From positions 62,001 to 126,000 of the forward strand of contig JADNRV010000082.1 of assembly GCA_015499995.1 (NCBI GenBank): a stretch of 64,000 bases of DNA, given 5' to 3'. Shown piece after piece: positions 33,253 to 46,400 of this stretch (positions are counted from its first letter, which is position 1; each line of letters starts with the position of its first letter). Both the position numbers and the translations under genes were made by a program. This DNA is from Flammula alnicola. Lineage: Eukaryota; Basidiomycota; Agaricomycetes; Agaricales; Strophariaceae. The notes beneath the pieces are model-generated. The model had not been told where the DNA came from, did no database searches, and saw only the letters and a list, made by a program, of their open reading frames with translations.

Positions 33253-34908
33253 ATGCCAGCTCTCTTCCAATGGTCCTTGTTGGCTGTTTCAATAGCCACT
33301 GCAGTGTTCTCAACGCCGCTCTCTACGAGCCCAAATGTTCATATTAGCTCCTCACCCCTAACTCTCGCCCCTCTCGTCGCTGTCGAACACCCCCATGGCA
33401 GCATCAACAACTCGTACATTGTCATGCTCAAAGACGACCTCCCCAATGCCCTCAAGGAGAGCCATATGAACTTCCTCCAGGCAGCTCATGGCTCTGACCC
33501 GCTCTTGGACGACCTATCAGGTGTCCAGCAGATTTATGATGGGCATGTGACTGGATACGCTGGTCGCTTCACAGAGCGAGTTGTCGAGCAAATCAGGAGG
33601 ATGCCTGAGGTCGCGTACGTCGAGAAGGACCAGATTGTCCGGACTCAGGACGTTCAGAAATCTGCTCCCTGGGTAAGCCTTACTCTCCATATCTGTCTTA
33701 TCACCGTCTGTCACATGTACTACACAGCATCTGACATGGCATTATTTATTTTAGGGTCTCGCACGCGTCAGCCACCGTCCTAAACTCACTTTCAGTACCT
33801 TTACCAAGTATGTTTACAACCCCCAAGGTGGCGAGGGTGTCGACGTTTATGTCGTTGATACCGGTATCAACATTGACCACGTGGAATTCGAGGGCCGCGC
33901 GTCCTGGGGTAAGACCATCCCCGCCAACGACGTCGATGACGACGGCAATGGTCACGGTACCCACTGCGCTGGCACGATCGCCTCTCGCAAATACGGCGTC
34001 GCCAAGAAGGCTAACGTCATCGCAGTCAAGGTTTTGGGGTCCAACGGAAGCGGTAGCATGTCCGACGTTGTCGGTGGTGTTGTCTGGGCTGCTACCCAGG
34101 CCAAGAAGAAGGCTGATGCCGCTGCTGCTGAGGTGGCCGCTACTGGAAAGACCAACCACAAGGGTTCTGTTGCTAACATGAGTCTTGGAGGCGGAAAGTC
34201 TCAGGCTTTGGATGACGCTGTTGACAGGGCTGTCAAGGCCGGATTGCACTTCGCCGTCGCTGCCGGTGGGTATTTATTTCCATTAATAATTACACGTTGC
34301 TCATCCTCTGAGTAGGCAATGACAACCGCGACGCGTGCAACTACTCTCCTGCTGCCTCGGAACTCGCTGTCACTGTCGGTGCCTCCACCCTTGGCGATGA
34401 ACGCGCCTATTTCTCCAACCACGGAGCTTGCGTTGATGTTTTCGCCCCCGGCTTGAACATCCTCTCCACATTCAGGGGTAGCAACACCGCCACTTCCACA
34501 CTCTCCGGAACTTCCATGGCTTCCCCACACACCGCCGGTCTCCTTGCTTACCTCCTCTCTATCTACCCCTCGAAAGAGTTTGACCCCTTGTTTGACTCTG
34601 CCGATGAGCTCGTGTCCATTCAGTCGCAACGCATCCTGTCATCCCCCTTCGGTGGTGCCGCATCGCCTTCTTCCCTGTACGCCATGGCACACCGGGCCAT
34701 GCCTTCTTTCATCTCCAACTACTTGCCCTCGCCCGCGTTCCTCGACATCGTCTTGCAGAACACTGACGACGTTGTGCCAATCTCTTCTAAGAGCCTCACT
34801 CCCGCACAACTCAAGAAGTCTCTGATTGCGCTGTCGAGCGAGGGTGTGTTGACCGACCTGCCGGCCCAGACAGTCAACAAGTTGATCTACAACAACGCTA
34901 CATTGTAG
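33253..34908 (+). CDS. Subtilisin-like serine protease, cerevisin (vacuolar proteinase B) type
   Basis: Three exons (33253-33672, 33755-34265, 34316-34908) give 507 residues. A signal peptide covers residues 1-20. An I9 prodomain follows, starting at SYIVMLKDDLPNA and ending before GLARVSHR. The S8 catalytic domain is complete: Asp175 in VYVVDTGI, His207 in DGNGHGTHCAGT, the oxyanion Asn312 in AAGNDNRD, and Ser377 in LSGTSMASPH. The tail beyond the catalytic domain, with SLTPAQLKKSLIALSSEG and NKLIYNNATL, matches the C-terminal LTP/LIYN pattern of fungal cerevisins. This argues for vacuolar or secreted general proteolysis and autophagy rather than a proteinase-K-type exported enzyme. No frame breaks are present. 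Confidence 0.92.
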
Positions 34909-36281
34909 TTGCAGATATACATGGAGGGTGGCTGGTGGGTGGCGAGATGGTGCTCCAGTGATCTTTGGGGAAGTTTGGTGGTTGGATCTGTCAGAATGAT
35001 TTCTCGTTTGGACGTTTCTCTGTCTCGTTTGCTTTTGTCTTTTCGTCTCCCTTCTTTTGAGGGAATTCGAAGAGGTGGAAGCGATATCGCTAGGTGGATG
35101 GAGTGAGCTGGTATGGGACCATGGTGTGCGCGTGCTCGCGCGTGTGCAAGTGGTCTTCACCGTTTATCCTTGCGAACCGTCCGGAAGTATATCTCGATAT
35201 CCTCTGGATAACTTCGCCATCCATACCCCACCTTTCTCACCTCTCGACACCCTATTTGCGTCCAAGCCTATCATCATTCCCGATTGTTCCACCTCCACTT
35301 TCCGATTCACTCTCACTGACAGCGCCGTCTCTTCATCACACACATACACGTGCACCCATACATACAGTACATTACAGTCATTTTATCACCACCCCTCCAT
35401 CGGTACTGCTATCGATATTATTATAGGTATCGGTATCGGTATCGGTCATCGTTCTCAACCCCAGTTTGACCTTGCTTTGCGTATCTGTGTTTCTGGTTCT
35501 TTTTCAAGACCGTGTATATCTAGTAGTAGTTGTCAATGATTAGTAGCAATTTTATTTTTTTGCATGGATTCTGGTTTCATGGTTTCGTGTTCGCGTGGTT
35601 AAACAAGCTCAAGAGCTGGTACCTACCAGGCTCTTACCCAGCCGTCGTTGCGGGGTTTTCAAAGAAAAAGAGATACATCATCGGAGAGCGTATGTAAACG
35701 ATTTCACCTGCGAAAATTAAGGTTTATATGACAAATAGGATAATTGATGCAATCATTTCGCTATCTTAAAATACCATTGGTTGTAAAACCTTTTATTCCT
35801 CGTTCTTGGGCCACTTGATTGTTTTCTTGCTTCATCAGCTCTACGCAAACCAGCTGCTTCTCTGGATTTTTTGCTTTCTTTCACAGGTACTCTCCAGGTC
35901 TCAAAGTTACCGCAATATTCATAAAATAGAGGAGTCCTAAAGATTAGGCGCCATTGTATAAGCTGACTGGCCCAATTGCTCCCAGAACTTTCAGGAGGTT
36001 ATTTCATCAGAATATATTAGACTTTGCAATTGCGAGCAGATAGTGAGGAAAATATCTGGCTTGACCACACTATTATTTCTCTGCCATTGCGCGCGGCGGC
36101 TAAGTTGGCAAGGGAAATTACCTGAAGCGGACATTATGAATCATCAGCTTACTCTGCCCCGCGTTCGTTGAAAGTGGAACTACTTTGTACATGTCTTGAC
36201 TTTGTCTATAATTCACAAACTTTTGTTTCGCTATGCCACTGGAACGACATTCCCTCCTTTCCTCCTACAACCACAACCAAA
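34909..36281. other. Intergenic with a tatcgg microsatellite
   Basis: This contains the protease 3' flank, a C/T-rich stretch at 35160-35400 and a short tatcgg tandem array near 35426-35449. From 35961 it is the upstream part of the block tandemly duplicated at 38921. Confidence 0.6.
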
Positions 36282-38147
36282 ATGGCTGAACTTTCTCTCT
36301 CTGACTGTAAGGCTGGTTTCACAGTCAAATCGCACTATGAATACCCCAAACAGCTGCTCTATCTAACCGGAACAGCGACCCACCCAACGCACGGTGAGAT
36401 TGCCACCATGAAATGCCTTGTCGTGCACAATCGCTTCTTGTGCAAGGAAGTTTTCCTTGAGATTATGGACGAAGAGAGCCAGGAGATGCAGCAGTTTGCC
36501 GTGACGCTGTTTGACAAGTATGGGAATGTGAGACCTTGGCTCGTCGATGGTGGGTACAGGAGCGGCTCGGGATGTTGGGGCCAAGAGTTAAACGTGGGCC
36601 GGTTGGTTTATCTGGAGGATTTGTCTGTCAATGAAAAGGTGCGTCTTGCTTACTTTCCTCGAGTATATGCGCAACTTTCTTAACCATGACTTCTAGTTCT
36701 TACGGCGCGGTGTTGGGTCGTGGTTTTTACAGGCCCTTTTAAGTTCACCTCACGTCGGATTGGGTTCCCATGTCCTTTGCTGGCCTACCCCGAATAGCAG
36801 CTTGGACAATGAGGCTGATTGGAATCAGGTACAAGAAAACCTCGTCGCTTTCTTCCACAAGGTCAGCCTTCATTCGACTTGTCTGTACTTGTACCGAATA
36901 TCCTTACTAGAACGGCTTCCGGCGCATTGGACGCACATCCTTCATGGGTTATTCTCCCGACCCGGAGCACCCCTCTCGCAAGCTCGCAATAAGCGACGAT
37001 CCCGACGCTCTGTCCAAGTTCACAACTGAACCCGAGCCGAGTCCCGAAGAGGTGGCGCAGCAATTCCCTCTCCATTCAGCCATCGCCACTAAAAACCAAG
37101 ACGTCGTTAATATCATTCTCGGGCTGCACACACAGGATCCACAGTCTATACACAAGGCCGACTTCTCGGGATTTACTCCGACCTATGTTGCAGCGGGTGT
37201 ATCAGATGTCCATGCCCTCCGCACGCTACTCGACCTAGGCGTAGTTGACGATCTGCGGAATGCAGCCAATGAGGAGGGCATGACCGCGCTTGATAGGCTT
37301 CAAGAGACTATGCGTTCTGACCGTGAGTTCAGGGAGACCCTCGTCGGTGTCTGGGACGGGTATGCGGAGGAGAGTCTCACTTGCGAATACCTCCTCAAGA
37401 AGGCATTGGGTATGCCCCTTGTTGCTGCGACTGAGTCGGAATATATTGCCAAAAGGAAACTTGGTTGCACCTGTGGAACGTGCACAGATGGATGGCTGTC
37501 TCCGAAGATGAGATTCCGTCTTGCAGGTACGTGTTTTCTTTTTCTTTGAATATATGCCTGCTAATTTGAATTGCCTTTTTGAAACAGCGCAAGCCGGGTT
37601 ACAGAAAGATTCGATGAGGATGGACTTGGAGTCGTTCACGCCTCGCCGCCCGCTCTCTGAATATGAGCTCATGTGCGGGGGTTGTGATTACCTTCCTCCT
37701 CCGTTACGGCAAGAGATATACAAGACATTCTACAATGGCTGGATAGCCACTTTCGAGGCTGTCTATAACATCCTCAAATCTCCTGGTGAACTACCTACCC
37801 CCCAACGTGTCATGAGCTACAGCTATAGCCACCTTGATCCGTCTTCCTTTGCATTCTACCTTGGAAAAGGCGGGAAAGTGGAATATGTCATTGACGCTAC
37901 CATCGATATGTGCCGAGAGCAATCTGCATTAGGAGACGCGACATTTGAGGATTTATGGGAGAGTGAGGAGGAAGTTGGGAGGGATTATCTTGATCTGCCC
38001 CCGTGCGAGAATGATTTGGAATTTGGTATTGTGAGAAGGAAGTTGGGGTTAGACCCGCGATCGTCGTGGGGCCCGTATCGGGATTATGGGATGGATGAGG
38101 ATGAAGAGATGGGCATGGATGAAGATGAGGATGAAGACGACGACTGA
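35961..38147. repeat. Tandem duplication, first unit (intact ankyrin-type gene)
   Basis: The unit starts gctgactggcc and includes about 320 bp of upstream sequence. The second unit starts with the same string at 38921. Both share gcgagcagatagtgaggaaa and the whole gene body in the same orientation. Confidence 0.8.
36282..38147 (+). CDS. Agaricomycete ankyrin-type protein with cysteine motif and acidic tail
   Basis: Four exons (36282-36638, 36733-36861, 36911-37526, 37588-38147) join in frame to 553 residues. The N-terminal third contains MAELSLSDCKAGF and is conserved but of unknown fold. Residues about 215-300 contain two weak ankyrin repeats (FPLHSAIATKNQDVVNIILG; FTPTYVAAGVSDVHALRTLL). 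A CTCGTCTDGWLSPKMRFRL motif follows, a Cys cluster that recurs next to ankyrin repeats in mushroom proteins and may bind metal. The last 25 residues are almost all Asp/Glu with Met and Gly. Ankyrin repeats imply protein binding; no catalytic motif was seen. The start follows a CT-rich leader ending CCACAACCAAA. Confidence 0.75.
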
Positions 38148-39251
38148 TAGATTTGTCCGAGGATCTTTGAAATCCAGGTAACATTTGTTTTGCGGGTTTC
38201 TATGTACTTGTACCATTTGGATCGATATGTCTAAGCGCTCTGTCGATGTCTGTTTTGATTTCACTTGCCTCCCGCCCTCCTGCCCTTCCTAAAAAAACAT
38301 CATTATTAAACAGTATAATTTATGCCCAAGTCAGATAATATAATAGTCGGAAAGTCTACGGAATTATTGCGAGGCTTCCTCCATAAAATATACATTGCGA
38401 CGCCAAGGCATCTGGTTGTCAATATTTTGCATCATCGCGACAAAACAACTATTCACTAAGTCTAATGAAATAACTTCATCGCCCAACTTGCACGATGGCG
38501 CCAAATCTTTAGGCATCTATTTTATGAATTGCGGTAAACCCAAAGAGTAATCGCAGAGGCACGAGCTAAATGGTATTTCCCCCCCTATGGTATGACAAAC
38601 TTCTATGAATCACAACATAACAGGGGGCTTGCAACGGCGCTATGGGCTTTATTGGTCTTCATAGACTTCTGACTTTTTCCTGACGCGGTTCGCGGGGTCC
38701 GGGGAATTGCATACCATAACCAAACCATAACCCATAGGTCTGCAATAACCCACTGTTCCCCATACCCCTCCGCAGGCAAAACCCATAGGTTTTGGCTACT
38801 AAATTAGGCATAGTACCTCAGTTTTACGGTCAAGAAATCATTTTCACTGGTTGCCCATCACAGTGATGCGCCACAGCAGGCACTGAGCAGCTCAAAAAAG
38901 ACCTTTTTGACACGGTGCAAGCTGACTGGCCACAATTGAGCCAAAACTCTCGAGTCCCAGGAGGTTATTTTCAGAATATATCAGACTTAGCGATTGCGAG
39001 CAGATAGTGAGGAAAATATCTGGCTTGACACACTAGTATTAATCCAGATTAATCCACGCTTGATCCACGCATTGCGCACGGGGCAGGAAATTACTTACTT
39101 ACCTGAAGCGGACATTATTACATCAGCTTATGTCAGCACGTGCGCGGTTCGTTCGAAAGAGGAACTAATTTGTCCTAAGTCATTCACAAACTTTTTTTCG
39201 CTATGCCACTGGACCGACATTTCTTCCTTTCCTCCTACAACCACAACTAAA
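38148..39251. other. Spacer between tandem units
   Basis: No gene. It holds the MITE-like relic at 38703-38830 and, from 38921, the duplicated upstream region of the second unit. Confidence 0.6.
38703..38830. repeat. Degenerate relative of the 41.7 kb MITE
   Basis: Several taacccata-type strings occur, and cccataggttttggctac matches cccataggttttagcggctac inside the MITE at 41695-41872. The terminal CAGTCGAACC ends are not preserved. Confidence 0.55.
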
Positions 39252-41092
39252 ATGGCTTAACTTTGTCTCTCCGACTGTAAGGCTTGTTTCACAGTCAAAT
39301 TGTACTATGAATAACCCAAACAGTTGCTCTATCCAACCGGAACAGCTACCCACCCAAAGCTCACGGTGAGAGATTGCCACCATGAAATATGTTTTCGTGC
39401 GCAATCGCCTCCTCTGCAAGGGAGTTCCCTTTGAGATCATGGACAGGGAGAGCCAGGAGATGCAGGAGTTCGAAGTGACAGTCTTTGACAAGTACGGCAA
39501 CGTGCGGCCTTGGCTCATCAACGGTGGGCGCAGGACTGGCTCTGGGTGCTGGGGCACGGAGTTGAATCAGTGGCTTAGTGTATTTGCAAGATATGAAAGT
39601 CAAAGACGAGGTATATGTGTCTTATTATTGCCGTGTATATGCGCATTTCTGATCTAGTTCACCTATGTAGTTGATGCATTTTGCAGGAACTTCTCGGTTC
39701 ACATTATATCAAAAATGAAGCCCATGTGCTCTGCTGGCCAAGTCCGACTAACTCGGGGAAAAATGAGTCAGCAGAGGTTCGGGATAAGGCGCAGGAGAGG
39801 CTTGTTCCTCAAGGTTAGTTCCTATCCCTCCGCTAAATATTCTACTTGAATGCTCTTGTTTTTGTCTAGAATGGTTTTCAACGCACTGAACTACTTGTTT
39901 CTTTAGCTATTCTCCTGATCCACACCTATCTCGCAAGCTATCCGTTCGTGATGACCCGGCCCCAGCCCACAACTTCTCAAATGGTCCCTCGCTGACGCGT
40001 GAAGAGTTGAAGCGGAAGTTCCCGCTTCACTTCATCATTGCGAACTCCGAAAACAGTCTAAGTTACATCGTTGATTTGATGCATATGCTACATTCTATGG
40101 ATTTGCAGTCCATCCACAAGCCAGACCCATCTGGCTGGAGACCTGTGTATCTCGCAGCGCATCAGGGAAACCTTCGCACTCTCCGGGCTCTGCTCGATCT
40201 CGGCGTTTCGGAGGACCTGGAGAATTACGCTAACAAGGATGGCATGTCCCCCCTGGAAATCATCAGAGCAAGCTTGCGCTCCGACGCGAATTCTCTGTGA
40301 CCGTACTCCAGAAATGGGACGGGTACTCAGACGAAAAACTCGCTTGCGAATACCTTCTCAAGGGCGCATTGCACATGCCTGTTTCGGAGACATCTGAAGC
40401 AGAATATATCGTGAAGCGAAAATTCGGATGTACATGTGGAAAGCGTACTGAAGGATGGCTCTCCCCAAGGATGAGATTTCATCTTTCTGGTATGTCTCTT
40501 CTCGATCTACATGATGTACATATGGTTGGGCTGACGCTTTCACAGCGGAAGCAGTATTGCAGAGCGACATGATGTTGATTTGGACCGCTTCGACGCCGGT
40601 GCTCTGTTCTCCAAAGATGAGCTGTTCGGTTCTGCGCTCGAATATGTTCCTACGGCGATACGAAAATATATGCACGAAATGTCTTACTGTGGGTGGCGAC
40701 CTTCTACGCCATCCACTGATCCTCGGGTCTCCTGGCGACATCCTGACCGTGCCACGCATCCTGCAATACGCTCAACCCGACCGCACTGAGCAATCCACGT
40801 TCGCATGCTACCTCCGCATAGCGGGAAGGCGGAGTATGTCCTTGACGCTGTTATTGCTAATTGTCAGGACTAGTCAGCTCTGGGAGATGGGACGTTCAAG
40901 GAGTTGTGGGAGAATGGGGAGAGTGGAGGAAGGGAGTATCTCAACTTACAGATGTGTAAGAATGATTTGGAATTTGGGATGGTGAGGTGGAAGGTGGGAC
41001 TGGATCCGCGTTTGGTTTTGGGGCCGTACCGGGATGTTGTGGGTGACCAGGGGGTGGATGAGGAGGAGGAAGACGAGGATTCTAATTATTGA
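39252..41092 (+). pseudogene. Dead tandem copy of the ankyrin-type gene
   Basis: This is the second unit of the duplication. Relative to the intact gene, codon 3 GAA has become TAA. The TAC of HYEYPK has become TAA, small insertions disrupt HPTHGEIA, and a one-base shift near 40290 breaks the frame after the ankyrin part. Long stretches still align, including SIHKPDPSGWRPVYLAAHQG, LRALLDLGVSEDL, the KFGCTCGKRTEGWLSPRMRF cysteine motif and the acidic tail. Two nonsense substitutions, not merely deletions, show real decay. Splice sites are partly retained. Confidence 0.8.
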
Positions 41093-41694
41093 AGTTCTTC
41101 GAGAAAACCATGCGGTGCTCATGGATAATAATATTATATCTTATCTCCGATGTCAGGCTCGTCGGATGCAGAAAACAAGTTTTCCTTTGTTTCTGGGTCA
41201 TATTACTGCAAACAATCGTGGGAAACCTCCGACATCACGTCGCAAGAACACAAACTTAGTACTTATCATTCCACTATTTCGACCAAATAGAAGCCGAAAC
41301 ATTTTGCTTTGTCTGTCTTCGTGTCTTCGTACAAGGTTGACGGTTGACTAGGACGCTTTAGGTTCTCGACAATCATGCTAATGATCCGTGCGTCATTTTG
41401 ACGAGGCGGTGCGCCACACAGCCGCGTGATTGGCCACCTCGCTCCTCCTATAGGATTGATTGAATTAATATTGGCCGCAGTCAGGAACTGATTAAACACA
41501 TGGGAAAGGACTATAAAGCACCACACGGGAATTTCATTTCTTAAAGATCCGCTGCTTGCACATCAATTTACTCAGCAGCCCCGGATTGAATGGCAGTATG
41601 TACCGAGAAGGCTGGTATGCACTTTGCCCGAACTAGGAATCAATATCTCGTGTTTTGATCCTTTATGCGTCGGAAATTAAGTGTTGAAATAGTA

Positions 41695-41872
41695 CAGTCG
41701 AACCCCTCATAACCCATACCTCCGATAACCCATTACCCCCTCATATCCCATAGGTTTTAGCGGCTACCAAACCCAGATTTACACCAAAATTGACCTCTCA
41801 TAGCCCATAACCCCCCATAACCCATAGCGTGGGCCGTCCACCGAGGGGTATGGGTTAAGAGAGGTTCGACTG
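41695..41872. mobile_element. 178 bp MITE with TA target duplication
   Basis: The left end is CAGTCGAACCCCTCATAACC and the right end is the inverse of CAGTCGAACCTCTCTTAACC. They give inverted repeats of about 28 bp with few mismatches, flanked by TA on both sides (41693-41694 and 41873-41874). The interior is built of repeated taacccat motifs and has no coding capacity. TA duplication and CAG termini fit a Tc1/mariner or pogo-type MITE. Confidence 0.85.
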
Positions 41873-43049
41873 TATATAGTGTGCCCGCCGCCCTTGGGCG
41901 CTTGAATATCGATTAGCGCCTAACCATGCCCGGGCCGACCTCACGCCCGGGGTTCTTTGCATGATTCCAGGGCAGTATTATTAAATTTATTAACTGATGT
42001 GATTCTAAGATGAATGAAATGCGGAAGACGTGTAATGTTTATTTTAATTCCCGGATCGGAGGCTTCAGCTCCGGCGCAGACAAATGGTTCTGGGTCTTAC
42101 GGCTCGCCTAGTGTTCCAATCGCCAGATTATTTGTTGAGATAATTTTTAGGTGCACGGAAAGGCGTAATACTATATGGAGGACTCTTCAATAAGCTTTAG
42201 CGCCCCATTTCTCCGACTAGTTGCAATCCTCCTATCAGTACGTGTGCCATAAATTTTTAATGCCAACACTTACTGCAGCATGTACACTTTCTAGTACTTC
42301 TCACTTACAATATTTTGTTATCTTACGGCGATGACTGCTGAAATGACGTGCAAGATTGTTTTTCCCCTGACTTCGGGGACCGAGTTGCTGACTCGAGGTT
42401 CAATTTTGCCTTGAACAGATGTCTCTAGTATATAGACACTATGCGATGAGCTCGGGGGTTACCATTAACGAGGTGCACATCATGGCGCAAAGACTATTAG
42501 ATGTCTTGAAGGATTGTTTTTCTTTAACCCGATGCCGGAAATCCGACTAGAAGACAACACATATTTGAACGAGAAAAGTGAGTGCCCGAGAGGATCCAAG
42601 TTGGCCAACGGGGTTTCTAGGATCTTCGCAAGATTTTCGTTTGACTGTCCAAAATTCCAGCTCTGATCAAATATGTTTTGTTCCCCTTCGAGTTAGATCA
42701 ATAATCAGAGAGCTGTGGTGCGAAAGGATGGCCGTTAAGGTTAACGGGTTCGGTTAACGGGCGTGGGTTTCAGTTGAGCTGGGTTTTCCTTTTGTCATTC
42801 GTGAATTATGCGTCAATGACAACGGACTATGAAATCTTTCTGAGTCATTGTCGTATACAATCGCGACGGCTGAAGCTGGCGGGGCCGTCGGCGGTCTACG
42901 AGAACGAGAGTCGTGTACATTCTGATCAGATCACCGTAGACCTACGATAGTTGGATGCGTCCCGAGGTGAGTAGGAGTCAAGGACCACCCTCTGCTAGCT
43001 TTCAGGTGAGTTTCCATATTGCATTTCCTATGATTGTATCTGTATTAGG
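41873..43049. other. Intergenic, nothing recognised
   Basis: No protein-like frame. A short ttaacgggttcggttaacgg direct repeat occurs near 42741. Confidence 0.5.
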
Positions 43050-43496
43050 ATTAGTCTGAAGGGCAAGCTACGCCACGCTGCCAAAGGTGAGGAATGCTTC
43101 GTTCATCCCACCGCCGGAAACGACCTTATCGGCACGATCATGATCAAGTCAAGAGAACCAAGGCACAAGGTCCAATTTTTTTATTACCTAGGCGGAGAAG
43201 ACCTGGACGACGCTACATTTCAAGTGCATGGGTGCGGCAAGGGGGGAAAAATGCAGCACATCTTTCAGCGTCCCGTGGACAGTGCCGAGAGGCAAAATCC
43301 TGAACTGCACGAGAATGGGGCGATTAGGATTTGGGGTGCTCCAATTGTAGTTTTCTCCATTGCTCTCTCACAGCTGTATCAGAGGGTATCTTGCCTTCGA
43401 CGATCATTCACACTGCTGCCATTATGCTCCGTTTCTGACCGTCAGATGTTCTTGGAAAATCAGAACGCGAGAAAGGATCCCGAAATTGACTGTTAG
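43050..43496 (+). other. Possible relic reading frame
   Basis: A frame open upstream of ATG 43140 reads ECFVHPTAGNDLIGTIMIK and continues REPRHKVQFFYYLGGEDLDD before losing protein-like character. No family was recognised. It may be an exon or the decayed edge of a gene. Confidence 0.2.
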
Positions 43497-46400
43497 AATA
43501 AATTTGGGTGTCATGTTACCACTGATGTCGAGATATAGCAGTACAGAATTTCTCTCGTTCTCGTGTCTATCCGAGGCTTCCGAGTCAACTGGGGTAGAAA
43601 ATATTTTTGTCACGACTACTTTCTTCTAAAGTTACATAACTCCCTTCGGGATACCCGAGTTATTTTTGCGCTCCGAGCGGGGATCCATTTTAAAAGAAGT
43701 TGCTTCAACGAGAATCTGTGACGATAGATACCGTAGACAAAATGTCCTGAAGACAAGGACAATGAGAAAGGAATCTTGAAATTCATTCTTACAATATATT
43801 CTGGAGCACAGTACACCTACTCTATGGTTGAGCAAGTTTGAAAGCTCGAGACCCAGCACTCGCAAAATCACATCATGCCTAGACAATTCTACTACTTATT
43901 CTATGAATCTCACGGGCATGAGTCACACGGGACCCTGAAAGAGTCTGGAAGTATGGCCAAGGAATGCATATACACACATCCATTCCACTCGGAAATCCTT
44001 GTGAAAGCAAAGCACCTAGATACAGTGAAGCGTTCCCCGAGTCATTGCGCAAATTCCACTATGCAGAAAGTAAGGCCTGCGTAGCAGGACCAAGATTCGT
44101 ATATATCCCCGCATTTCACGATCGGCAATCTGTGTTCGAGTCATGAGCTTAGATTCGGATACTTTCCACAGTCGCAGTGTATACCTGATGTTTCCTAGGA
44201 AAAAAACTCGAGCGGCGAAGGTGGTTGGCTACGAATGGGCCAGATTTCGTATGAAGGGATTTGCTAACAAAGAACGTTGAAACCTGAAATTTGAATGCCC
44301 AAAGTCATCCTGTCGACTCCGGAGCGGATCCAAGGCTGGTACTGCATCCGTAAATGACATGATAAGTACTTCCATTCGCTAGGGTTTCCGCGATGACTAC
44401 GTTCGATCTACTAGGGTTCTAGTACTTGGGGGGCAGTAGTTGAAATATGGAGATGATCGATGCGGGATTGAGATCGTGGACCAAATCCGATTAGATAGGC
44501 GGACCGTCGACACTGCGATTTTGTGAGGCTGTGCGATTATCACAACATCAGCTAGCGTTTCGTTTGAGGAAAACGTTGATCCTCTATCCTTGATATTAAA
44601 AGAAACATACATTATAGGCGTCTGAGGGTGGTTGGTTATGATGTGTGTTATCCATTATCCAGGGATGGGCTATTAGTCGTAAGTCATTTAGATCGGGCAT
44701 GCCGGCAATCAGAAACGATGGGCGCTTGATGTGACGGTGGCGTGTCATGGCCACTGGTTAACGGCTAGTCCTATATGTCTGTCTTATAATTACGAGCCGC
44801 CATTTAGAGGATATGTTTCGAATCTCCGACTTATCGTTACTCTGTCGACTTATTCTAGCCACTTCCTTCTCGGAAAAACCTAAATTTTTCCTATACTGTA
44901 TTCTCATTCCAATCACGAATTTGAAATTTCGGAAAGCTTGACAAACGGGATATAATTTTGCTTCCGCGATAGTCAACTGTTGTTGCACGTGTCGCCAAGA
45001 TCTGGCTTACAGGTGCGCAATGTACTCTGTGACATACATAGTGTTGGTCCCAAACACAAATTTTATGAGTTGTTCTGTTTGGTACCGAAGCGCCAAAGTC
45101 ATGCGAAACTTTCAAGGAGTCAAAGTCTCGCACTCGTAACAGAAGTAAAATATCGCGTTTTGTTTCATTTAAGATATTCACAACGGATGGGGCGATGCTC
45201 CCATGGTTTCCGCACATAGAGAGGGTGGATGAAGTAATTGAGCGCTTCCTTGACATCAAGATGCCATTAATGGGTCGTGTCACTTTTTGCAGGCCTGAAA
45301 ACATTTGAGGTGAGAGTCATCGATGGTGAGGTTGTACTGTTAAATCTCACCCAATTCTGAAGGTGGATTGTACAATGGAAAGGGCAACATTGACCTCTGT
45401 TGGTAGACATAGATGCAAGTCATAAAGAGTGACTTATGAAAGCATCGAGTTATGTGGCGCGCGATGATGTCGGCGAGACCCACTTAACAACCGCCGGGTC
45501 ATTCGAGAGGACATGGAAGACTTGGGCATGTACTGTACATTTGAACGCGGGATGCTCGACGGTCTTCTAATCGAGGTCTGCAACATCGTGGGGGTGAGTT
45601 TTATTCATTGTGTAATGGATATAGCTCCAGTATTTGCGCTCTATGCATGAACACATCGCACCTTGCCAGTGGCAAGGCCTTGAAATTAAGCAATGAAAAC
45701 TGTTCTCGCACATGGTATCCGAAGCTATCGATGAAGTACAGATTAAATTATCACGACGAGTTCGCAGACATGCAATAGTCACAAGTAATCTGAAGACAGA
45801 AACCTTCTTTGTGTCCATGGGGGTGACATCATGGACCACCAATTCTGGAAAGAACAATTCTTCGCACAGTGATCGGACGTCTGGATCTCCTGGTCGTACA
45901 GTTCCAATCGATGAGAAAGGGACATATGGCTCGAGCTCTTTACTCCCTCGCTGTCGGACAGCTAGAACGGAATGGCCGAAATGCCCTTGGAGCGCTTCGA
46001 AGAGAAAGGGCAATCAGAGATATATATGTTAAATAGGCGCCCTGAGCTGCGTCCCGAATTTACTGGTAGGAGAGTGATCGTGTCGTCCTTAACGCGAATA
46101 CTGGCTAAATCGTGGTAGGTCATATTCATTTTTTTTATTAACTGCAACCTTTACTACCCTCCCGCTTTTCTGGTTTGTCATGTGAGCAGGCGCTAGCACA
46201 CCGGTGCTAAATTTATCCTGGCACTCCCACTTCCCTGAATAGCTCCGTTCAGTCGCCGATTTGATGGGATGAATGTTTCTCATCTCAGGACCGAAGAGAT
46301 CGAGCTATCCTTATTGAGAGAATCTCTTCCAGGAACTGCGCACTGCGTCCAATGGAAGCAAACAAGGAGGGTCCAGATGAACGTTTCCCCGACTATATCG

